Below are positions 1 through 4,887 of a stretch of DNA of 7,185 nucleotides, in pieces; within the stretch, counting starts at the first letter, position 1, and every line of letters starts with the position of its first letter. Made by a program: the position numbers and the translations under genes. The stretch lies in the NCBI GenBank assembly GCA_045615545.1, contig JAZLFA010000014.1:1-7185 (forward strand), in the 5' to 3' direction. The notes below the pieces were generated by a model that saw nothing but the letters and a program-made list of their open reading frames with translations, was not told where the DNA came from and did no database searches. Source of the DNA: SIG220 sp045615545. GTDB taxonomy: Bacteria > Bacillota_I > Bacilli_A > RFN20 > CAG-826.

Positions 1-2
1 AA

Positions 3-41
3 ACCGAACACATCGATTTCGACTTATCTTTTGTTAAGTAG
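3..41 (+). CDS. possible 3' end of a gene entering from the left (partial)
   Basis: One plus-strand frame is open from the window edge to a TAG at 39-41 and reads TEHIDFDLSFVK, an ordinary-looking protein C-terminus. An AT-rich inverted repeat starts two bases after the stop, where a terminator would be expected, and the neighbouring rplI is convergent. Only 12 codons are visible and the other two plus frames are also open for 11 to 15 codons, so this is a weak inference. Upstream sequence would settle it. Confidence 0.25.
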   Translation, partial: TEHIDFDLSFVK

Positions 42-42
42 T

Positions 43-60
43 TCCTAAATTTATTTAGGA
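43..60. terminator. AT-rich inverted repeat between convergent gene ends
   Basis: TCCTAAAT at 43-50 is the exact reverse complement of ATTTAGGA at 53-60, so about 7 to 8 base pairs can form over a tiny TT/TTTA loop. On the plus strand it is followed by TTTAAG and on the minus strand by ACTACTTAAC, so neither side has a proper T-tract. Its place after the rplI stop, and after the possible plus-strand stop at 41, suggests a shared weak terminator, but a protein-binding palindrome is equally possible. Confidence 0.35.
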
Positions 61-104
61 TTTAAGAGAAAGCTCCACAAAGAGAACTGTTTTTGTCATA
101 CAAA

Positions 105-578
105 TCAACTTTCTCTTGATTTATTAATAGTTAAATCCTCCTCAATGTGAATCTTAATCACACCAATTACACCTTTATGAAGTTCAATCTTTAAGCTATA
201 GTAACCTAATGATTCATAAGGGCCTTTATCAATAAATTTACGTTTATCAATTTCAATTCCAAACTTATTTAATAATTCATCACTAATTTGTTTAGTAGAA
301 ATAGAACCAAATGTCTTTCCTTCTTTACCAACTTTTGTTTTAAATTTAACTTCAATAGTCTCAAGTTTTTTAGCAAGTTCCATAGCGGCAGCTTTGGCTT
401 CTTCTTCTTGGATTCGTGCGTTTTCTTGTTGATTTGCAAGGATTTCTACACTTTTTTTAGTAGATTTAACCGCTAAACGATTACGAAATAAGAAGTTATT
501 TGCATAACCATCATTTACGTTTACTGTTTGGTCTTTTTTACCAAGACCTTTGACATCTTTTAACAAAATAACTTCCAT
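105..578 (-). CDS. rplI: 50S ribosomal protein L9
   Basis: L9 binds 23S rRNA near the L1 stalk with its N-domain and extends a long helix away from the ribosome; it helps frame maintenance. The 157-residue protein opens with MEVILLKDVKGLGKK and has the N-domain signature V21..GY25..NFL30. A charged helical linker follows at about residues 40-78, rich in E, A and K, then the C-domain with GKEGKTFGSIS at 85-94 and GVIGVIKIHIEE near the end. The usual glycine of the IPKGLA stretch is Arg34 here. Length is slightly above the usual 148-150 because of a short polar tail. The SD GAGGA (586-590) lies inside the last codons of gdpP, seven bases before ATG, and the gdpP stop is only three bases upstream, so the two are probably co-transcribed and translationally coupled. 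Identification is firm. Confidence 0.97.
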   Translation of the reverse strand: MEVILLKDVKGLGKKDQTVNVNDGYANNFLFRNRLAVKSTKKSVEILANQQENARIQEEEAKAAAMELAKKLETIEVKFKTKVGKEGKTFGSISTKQISDELLNKFGIEIDKRKFIDKGPYESLGYYSLKIELHKGVIGVIKIHIEEDLTINKSRES

Positions 579-581
579 TAA

Positions 582-2612
582 TTAATCCTCATTCTTTCTA
601 CTCTTTGCATCAGCTTTAGCGGCATTTAAGTGTCTAGATAAAGCTTCAGTTAATAAGTTCTCAACATATGACAAATCATTGCTATTAAACTGTACAGCAG
701 CACTAGAGAAGTGTCCGCCACCACCAAGCTTCTCAGCAATAAGTTGAACGTTAACTAATCCATCGCTACGGCAAGACATTCTTATTTCTCTTGGGCCAAC
801 TTTAGCAAAGATAAACGAAACATGAATACCCTTCATGGTAAGACAAGTATTTGCACACTTTGCAATAGTTGCACTATCATATATTTTTTCCGCATTGCCA
901 GCGGCATAAACAACACCATAATATGGAGTCTTAATATTTCTAACAACTTCGTTAATTTCAACAAACTCTTCATAATCATCTTTTAGTAAATCATCAGCGA
1001 TAGAGTTATCAGCGCCATATTCTTTTAGAATAGTACAGGCTTCAAATGTTCTAACACCAGTACGCTTGCTCTTTAAGTAAGATGTATCAAGGAAAATACC
1101 GCTCAACAATATAGTCGCGTATGTTTCTGGTAATTCGACCTTAGGGTTAATAGAAGAGAAATGTAAAAATTCAGTAACAATTTCACTCGTAGATGAAGCA
1201 CTTGGATCAATATGGTTAAAGACAGGTGATTCAATATATTCCTCTGCACGACGGTGATGGTCAATAACAACAATCTTAGTTGCTTTTTCTAATAAGTTAG
1301 GCGCCATAACCATTGATGGTATATGAACATCCACAACGATTAATAAAGTATCAGGTTTAATTTTATCTTCAGCATTATTAGGTGAAACAAGCATTTCATC
1401 TAGATCATCTTTCGCAAATTGAGACAATATTGCTGTTTTTGTTTTTGTTTCGGTCAATTTATAGTCAACTACTATTCTAGAAGGAACGCTTAATCTTTTA
1501 CATAATGCCATAACGCCTAAGCATGCGCCTAAAGCATCCATATCCATTACTTTATGTCCCATAATAAGAACATTGCTTGCACCCTTAATTAGGCTAATTA
1601 AAGAGTCAGCAAGAACACGAATTTTAACTCTGTTACGAGTCTCTTGAGCTTCGCTCTTTCCGCCAAAGAACTGCATTTCTTTTCCATAAGCACTCACAAC
1701 AACTTGGTCACCACCACGGCTCATAGCAATTTCGAGAGCAGCAGTAGCAAGTTCATTAAGTTTAACAACATCAGGGAAATCATGAGCAATTCCAATTGAT
1801 AGCGTTAAAGGAACATCTTCATCCCTACTAACTTCACGAGCTTTATCAATAATTGAGAAATTATCAGCACTCATTCTTGTAAATGTATCGTAGTTACATA
1901 ACATTAAATAAGTATCTTCACGGTGTTTTCTAAGCAAAATATCAAAATCTTTTGCATAATTAAAGATGACGTTTTTAAGTTTGGTAATAACATCGTTAGA
2001 TTCATCTTCACCACGTATAGCGTCATTATAGTTATCTATAGATAAAAGCCCAACCACAGGAGCTTGTTCTTTTGAATATTGATACAAACTTTCAAAGTCA
2101 GTTGTATCTTTAAAAATCCATAATCCTGCTTCCGCTAAAAACTTAACTTCGTAATTACGGTTGTTAACAACAATCTTATCGATAGCGTCGCTGCCTTCCT
2201 CTTTTAAATTTGCTAAAGCTGGTTGCCATTCGAGTAAATTAGTATCAATTAAATCAATATGACGAGTTTTAAATAAGTCATTTGACCATAAGACAATGTC
2301 ATTTTCATCAGTTACGAGTAATCCCAACATCGCAAAGTTATATGCTTCTTGAACATCACTACCAATTACTTCAGCAGCATTTAAATCGCTCTTGCTACGT
2401 AAACGAGAAACACGAAGCACAAAAACCCATAGCAATAAGCAGTTTAAAACAACAACACCTAAAGCAGATAAAATTACTAGGTATGTTTCAACATGTTCTT
2501 GAATCTTAAAGAAGTTATTTAAATAAATAACAACAAAACCAACAATAACAATCATTTCTATCAGTATGATGGAAAAAGCAGCAATCTTAATATGTTTAAC
2601 GGTTTTTTTCAT
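582..2612 (-). CDS. gdpP: GdpP-type cyclic-di-AMP phosphodiesterase (membrane, PAS-GGDEF-like-DHH/DHHA1)
   Basis: GdpP hydrolyses c-di-AMP to pApA and so lowers a second messenger that controls potassium, osmolyte and cell-wall balance. The 676-residue product (B. subtilis GdpP is about 659) has two N-terminal membrane helices at about 11-31 and 45-68, a PAS-like region about 85-170, and a degenerate GGDEF domain about 180-310. That domain keeps SRGGDQVVV but has no true GGDEF catalytic loop. The DHH domain follows with GHKVMDMDALGA (His353, Asp357, Asp359), VVDVH (Asp428), VIDHH (451-453) and FLDT (Asp509). DHHA1 carries GGGGHFSSAA at 630-639. All metal ligands expected of the family appear present. 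I start at ATG 2612; the open frame runs back to 2750, but that extension would overlap the neighbour's stop and cover a terminator and promoter. rplI follows directly. Confidence 0.95.
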   Translation of the reverse strand: MKKTVKHIKIAAFSIILIEMIVIVGFVVIYLNNFFKIQEHVETYLVILSALGVVVLNCLLLWVFVLRVSRLRSKSDLNAAEVIGSDVQEAYNFAMLGLLVTDENDIVLWSNDLFKTRHIDLIDTNLLEWQPALANLKEEGSDAIDKIVVNNRNYEVKFLAEAGLWIFKDTTDFESLYQYSKEQAPVVGLLSIDNYNDAIRGEDESNDVITKLKNVIFNYAKDFDILLRKHREDTYLMLCNYDTFTRMSADNFSIIDKAREVSRDEDVPLTLSIGIAHDFPDVVKLNELATAALEIAMSRGGDQVVVSAYGKEMQFFGGKSEAQETRNRVKIRVLADSLISLIKGASNVLIMGHKVMDMDALGACLGVMALCKRLSVPSRIVVDYKLTETKTKTAILSQFAKDDLDEMLVSPNNAEDKIKPDTLLIVVDVHIPSMVMAPNLLEKATKIVVIDHHRRAEEYIESPVFNHIDPSASSTSEIVTEFLHFSSINPKVELPETYATILLSGIFLDTSYLKSKRTGVRTFEACTILKEYGADNSIADDLLKDDYEEFVEINEVVRNIKTPYYGVVYAAGNAEKIYDSATIAKCANTCLTMKGIHVSFIFAKVGPREIRMSCRSDGLVNVQLIAEKLGGGGHFSSAAVQFNSNDLSYVENLLTEALSRHLNAAKADAKSRKNED

Positions 2613-2622
2613 AAGTGTTTCT

Positions 2623-2628
2623 ATTATA
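2623..2628 (-). promoter_or_regulatory. -10 box of gdpP, very close to the start codon
   Basis: The minus strand reads a consensus TATAAT ten bases before the gdpP ATG. The -35 is poor: TTTATT lies 17 bases upstream and a better TTGATA lies only 13 away. There is no clear SD, only AGAAA. If this -10 is used, the transcript would begin within a few bases of ATG, giving a leaderless or nearly leaderless message. Confidence 0.4.
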
Positions 2629-2648
2629 TAGCAATATTGTTTATCAAT

Positions 2649-2673
2649 AAAGAAAAGTCGTAATAAATTACGA
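2649..2673 (-). terminator. weak intrinsic terminator after the repeat-protein gene
   Basis: On the minus strand TCGTAA (2673-2668) pairs with TTACGA (2663-2658) around a TTTA loop. Beyond one C-C mismatch, three further pairs including a G-T can extend it, and CTTTTCTTT follows directly. It sits about 60 bases after the repeat-protein stop and just before the gdpP promoter, so it would separate the two minus-strand units. The stem is short and AT-rich, hence moderate confidence. Confidence 0.45.
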
Positions 2674-2730
2674 GCTTCTCTTATAAATATAAATAAAGTT
2701 GTTAATGATTTAAAAAAGACATTTTTCTGA

Positions 2731-3072
2731 CTACGCAAACAAAATAGCAATAAGCGCCATCATCTCTTTATGTGAAATAAAACCATCTATTTCGTATAAG
2801 TATTGACCACAATATTGCTTGATTCTATTACCATCAATTTCTGCAATATAGTTTCCACAATAATGTTTAACATATTTGCCATCAAATTCAAGTAAATAGC
2901 TTCCACAATATTCTTTAATTCGATCTCCGTTTATTTCAAATATGTAGTTTCCGTAGTATTTTTTGACATAATTACCGCTTATTTGATAAATTATCTGACC
3001 ACAATATTCTTTTATATAATCTCCAGAAAACTCTAAAATATAGTTTCCACAATAACGTTTAATTCTTGCCAT
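2731..3072 (-). CDS. small protein of six 16-residue tandem repeats (Y-C-G-x-Y-I type)
   Basis: The 113-residue product is almost wholly repeat. Six copies start at residues 4, 20, 36, 52, 68 and 84, with a consensus like [IV]-K-x-Y-C-G-x-Y-[IL]-x-E-[IF]-x-G-[DN]-[YR]. Each looks like two short beta strands joined by G-containing turns, so a beta-propeller-, beta-roll- or solenoid-like fold is plausible. It may belong with the small 4-fold beta-flower proteins of gut bacteria, which I recall only from general appearance. Five copies have Cys and the third has Tyr in its place. The tail ISHKEMMALIAILFA is non-repetitive and hydrophobic. No signal peptide is seen. ATG 3072 is preferred over the in-frame GTG at 3084, because GTGAG (3080-3084) is a fair SD seven bases upstream of ATG. 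It begins eight bases after the Nudix stop, so it is the last gene of that cluster. Function unknown. Confidence 0.8.
   Translation of the reverse strand: MARIKRYCGNYILEFSGDYIKEYCGQIIYQISGNYVKKYYGNYIFEINGDRIKEYCGSYLLEFDGKYVKHYCGNYIAEIDGNRIKQYCGQYLYEIDGFISHKEMMALIAILFA
2782..3063 (-). repeat. six 48-bp coding tandem repeats
   Basis: The protein repeats are also visible in DNA as 48-base units. The recurring minus-strand core is TATTGTGG followed by A or T-rich codons for Tyr-Ile, at every 48 bases (plus-strand ccacaata at 2808, 2856, 2904, 3000 and 3048 or close by). The third unit has TACTATGG, changing Cys to Tyr. The copies have diverged at synonymous and neighbouring sites, so they are old rather than freshly amplified. 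Confidence 0.8.
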
Positions 3073-3080
3073 AATTTTTC

Positions 3081-3602
3081 TCACTTTCTTAATGATTCTT
3101 TTACTTTTTCTATAGCAGTTAATTCTCTTATTCCAACTAAGCGGACAAGCCCTTTTTCTTTTGACATTTTTGAATAAATTTCAATTACTTCATCAATTGA
3201 AAAAAACGATACATCTTTAAACCATTCTGTTTCGTATTGTTCACGATGCGTTTCGCATTCACCACATATTTTGCATACATAATATATTTGATCATTGATT
3301 CGATTTATTAAGTTATATTCATCGATAATTCTAATTATTGGTTTAATATCGGTGACAAAATAACCCACCTCTTCTTCAATCTCTCTTTTGATTGCCGAGA
3401 TGTTATCTTCATCTTCTTTTACGCCACCACCAGTGGTCTCGTAATATTTACAATTACCAAAAATATCATTTCTTTCAATATGAATGATTCCTATTTCATT
3501 TTTGTCATTGAATACAAATGCACGAACGATTTTTCTAGTGTGAGTATGGCCGTTAAAAGGAAACTCTGTGTCTTTAAAACGAACTATTTCAATTTCATTC
3601 AT
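3081..3602 (-). CDS. Nudix hydrolase
   Basis: Nudix enzymes cleave nucleoside diphosphates linked to another group, using divalent metal held by the Nudix box. The full box G-x5-E-x7-R-E-U-x-E-E-x-G is present: Gly59, Glu65, Arg73-Glu74, Glu77-Glu78 and Gly80, ending in Tyr81 rather than an aliphatic residue. The 173-residue protein is one domain, cytosolic, with beta strands before the box (RAFVFNDKNEIGIIHIER). The substrate cannot be read from sequence. Three cysteines close together (110, 113, 116, CKICGEC) are unusual for a plain Nudix protein. In-frame starts exist further up (GTG 3641, ATG 3629), but ATG 3602 has SD GGTGA five bases upstream and overlaps the stop of the small gene as ATGAATGA, so it is chosen. 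It follows a nucleoside phosphorylase gene, consistent with nucleotide salvage or sanitising. Confidence 0.88.
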   Translation of the reverse strand: MNEIEIVRFKDTEFPFNGHTHTRKIVRAFVFNDKNEIGIIHIERNDIFGNCKYYETTGGGVKEDEDNISAIKREIEEEVGYFVTDIKPIIRIIDEYNLINRINDQIYYVCKICGECETHREQYETEWFKDVSFFSIDEVIEIYSKMSKEKGLVRLVGIRELTAIEKVKESLRK

Positions 3603-3720
3603 ACCATTCACCAAACATTTTCTTTTCATACTGATCTTCACGCATCATTTCAATATCAGCTTTTGGTATATAACGTTTCTTCTTTTTAACATTTGTTTTT
3701 TTATTGTTTGCTTGTTTCAT
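3595..3720 (-). CDS. 41-residue charged small protein overlapping the Nudix start
   Basis: This reading frame is closed by TGA at 3597-3595, which overlaps the Nudix start (ATGAATGA), and opens with ATG at 3720, eight bases after the phosphorylase stop. The product has a basic half with KKTNVKKKKRY at 8-17 and an acidic, aromatic half (about 21-41, ADIEMMRED and FGEWYE). There is no membrane segment, signal peptide or known domain that I recognise. Its placement fills an otherwise unexplained gap exactly and keeps unit A continuous, which is the main argument that it is real. The SD is weak: GAAGAG lies 14 bases from ATG. Translation through it would bring ribosomes to the Nudix start. It could be a nucleic-acid-binding or regulatory peptide, or simply a coupling leader; no function can be assigned. 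Confidence 0.6.
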   Translation of the reverse strand: MKQANNKKTNVKKKKRYIPKADIEMMREDQYEKKMFGEWYE

Positions 3721-3728
3721 AAAAATAA

Positions 3729-4493
3729 TTACATCTCTTCAAGAATGCTTTTGCAAAGTAAAACTAAATCATAACGAATGCCATTTCTTGAGCTCCAACC
3801 TCTTTTATCCCAAGTTTCGCCCGCGCAATCGTCTCCACCATAAATAATTGCGGCATAATCAAATCCACGAACCTTAGCAACCGCCAAACATCCAGCTTGT
3901 TCCATTTCAACAATCTTTGCGCCTTCTTGTTTACGGGTAGCAATTTTGTCTTTTGTTTCCCTAAATATAGCATCAGTTGTCCATACTAAACCACGAAGAT
4001 AATTAATTTTATGCTTATCTAAATATTTGGCAACTTTATCGTTAACAACCTTATTAGCGTCAACAATTCTTCCTGCCGGTAAATAATGATAGGAAAAGCC
4101 TTCATCTCTGATTGCTCCATCAACTAATAACAATTGTCCAACTTCGATGTTTTTATCTAATACGCCACCGCCACCGCAAAACATTACTTTTTTACTACCA
4201 TAAGCATTAAATAGATCAAGATTAGCGGCACAAGCAGGACAGCCAACATATCCATGAACAATTAATGTATTACTGCCATCACTGAATTGATATATCTTAA
4301 TAGGATTTTCACCTTTAATAAAATAATGTTCTTTGATTTTGCCTTCTTGTAATAAGCGTTCAATAACATCAGGAAAAAATGTAATAATTAATTTATCGCT
4401 ATCAAAATCAAATAACTTAAAATTACTAGGCTTGATAATAGGTTCACTAGCATCATCAAATTCTAAAATTGGAAAATTTTCTTTTCTTAACAT
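3729..4493 (-). CDS. nucleoside phosphorylase family protein (PNP/UDP type)
   Basis: Enzymes of this family cleave the N-glycosidic bond of nucleosides with phosphate (or water), in cytosolic salvage. The 254-residue protein has the family's features in order: GYVGCPACAA at 81-90 and VMFCGGGGVLD at 103-113 (phosphate and ribose site loops), LLLVDGAIRDEG at 121-132, WTTDAIFRET at 171-180, and VEMEQAG at 195-201. In the last, the Glu-Met-Glu is the ribose-binding signature. YGGDDCAGETW at 218-228 follows, where related enzymes place the base-recognising Asp. Length matches the purine/uridine phosphorylase group; the exact base specificity is not evident and a nucleosidase activity cannot be excluded. 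It is the first gene of a cluster with a small protein and a Nudix hydrolase. ATG 4493 has no SD and lies 12 bases from a TATAAT. Confidence 0.85.
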   Translation of the reverse strand: MLRKENFPILEFDDASEPIIKPSNFKLFDFDSDKLIITFFPDVIERLLQEGKIKEHYFIKGENPIKIYQFSDGSNTLIVHGYVGCPACAANLDLFNAYGSKKVMFCGGGGVLDKNIEVGQLLLVDGAIRDEGFSYHYLPAGRIVDANKVVNDKVAKYLDKHKINYLRGLVWTTDAIFRETKDKIATRKQEGAKIVEMEQAGCLAVAKVRGFDYAAIIYGGDDCAGETWDKRGWSSRNGIRYDLVLLCKSILEEM

Positions 4494-4505
4494 AATTCAA
4501 TATTA

Positions 4506-4511
4506 ATTATA
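4506..4511 (-). promoter_or_regulatory. -10 box of the phosphorylase gene, very close to the start codon
   Basis: The minus strand reads a perfect TATAAT preceded by ATG and followed by TAATATTGAATT and then the ATG start. No good -35 hexamer is seen at 16-18 bases (TTATGT is the nearest). No SD precedes the ATG. Transcription from here would start about six bases before the start codon. Confidence 0.4.
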
Positions 4512-4573
4512 CATTTGTATAAGCTATAACATAATGAAAAAAATGTCTAGTACATATTCATATATATATTTTC

Positions 4574-4732
4574 GTGAACTACTCGGAAATTGAATTACCG
4601 AGCATCGACTCAAGCATGCTTTGCAGCATGTTGAAATCAGGGCAGTCCCTGCCCACTATCCCTACTTTTCATTCCTGTCGTGATAACAGGGAAGAATTAT
4701 TGCTTTGCGAGGGAATTTAATATTACACCCTC
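4574..4732 (-). ncRNA. five-hairpin array; possible TnpB/IS200-IS605 end or guide-RNA relic
   Basis: Successive inverted repeats are: GAGGG/CCCTC at 4709-4713 and 4728-4732; TTCCTGT with ACAGGGA at 4672-4678 and 4686-4692 (one G-T); GGGCAG/CTGCCC at 4640-4645 and 4649-4654; a ten-pair stem with one bulged G and TTGC loop at 4610-4634; and CTCGG/CCGAG at 4582-4586 and 4598-4602 with further inner AAT/ATT pairing. On the minus strand the last hairpin is followed by TAGTTCAC (4581-4574) and then very AT-rich sequence. Chained stem-loops ending in such a terminal hairpin resemble the right ends of IS200/IS605 elements, which double as omega-RNA scaffolds. The resemblance is from memory. No tnpA or tnpB is present. 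It could also be a different structured RNA, a non-autonomous palindromic element, or a regulatory leader. Confidence 0.4.
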
Positions 4733-4819
4733 AATATCAAAAGACAAATCCCATTTCCCTCAATAAGACAAAACAAACCATCCTTATTCTAATCCTTTCA
4801 AATATTTCAAGCATTATAG

Positions 4820-4852
4820 TTGAAATATAATAAATAACATTTACTATATAAT
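4820..4852 (+). promoter_or_regulatory. candidate promoter of the lipase-like lipoprotein gene
   Basis: TTGAAA at 4820-4825 is a good -35. TACTAT at 4842-4847, spaced by 16 bases, can act as -10. An overlapping TATAAT at 4847-4852 is a better -10 but lies 21 bases from that -35. This would give a leader of about 30 bases before ATG 4888, containing the SD AGAGG at 4873-4877. Confidence 0.4.
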
Positions 4853-4887
4853 TACTCATAGATTTTAAAAAAAGAGGCTTATTAGAT

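Larger units (their letters stand above)
4494..4887. other. divergent intergenic region between the phosphorylase and lipase genes
   Basis: No credible gene is seen in these 394 bases. The left edge holds the phosphorylase promoter-like box, 4574-4732 is a dense series of hairpins, and the right edge (4800-4877) is very AT-rich and carries promoter-like boxes and the SD of the lipase gene. A 9-base direct repeat, CCCTCAATA, occurs at 4728-4736 and 4757-4765. A minus frame reaching 5027-4737 overlaps the signal-peptide region of the lipase gene and is not convincing. Confidence 0.7.

Noticed and set aside
288..476. 62-codon plus-strand frame rich in Phe and Ser
   Set aside because: It is the antisense shadow of the Lys/Glu-rich linker of rplI.
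2613..2750. 46-residue N-terminal extension of the gdpP frame to an ATG at 2750
   Set aside because: It would overlap the end of the repeat-protein gene, include the terminator and the TATAAT, and add residues absent from GdpP proteins; ATG 2612 gives the normal membrane-anchor start.
2782..3063. CRISPR-like array suggested by regular 48-base spacing
   Set aside because: The units encode an unbroken repeat protein, there are no unique spacers and the variation follows codons.
3642..3728. Reading the phosphorylase-Nudix gap as a noncoding leader
   Set aside because: A clean ATG-to-TGA frame spans it and couples to the Nudix start, which fits better.
3480..3774. Plus-strand frames opposite the Nudix and small genes
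   Set aside because: They are antisense to a gene with a complete Nudix box and to the coupled small gene, and have no SD or family features.
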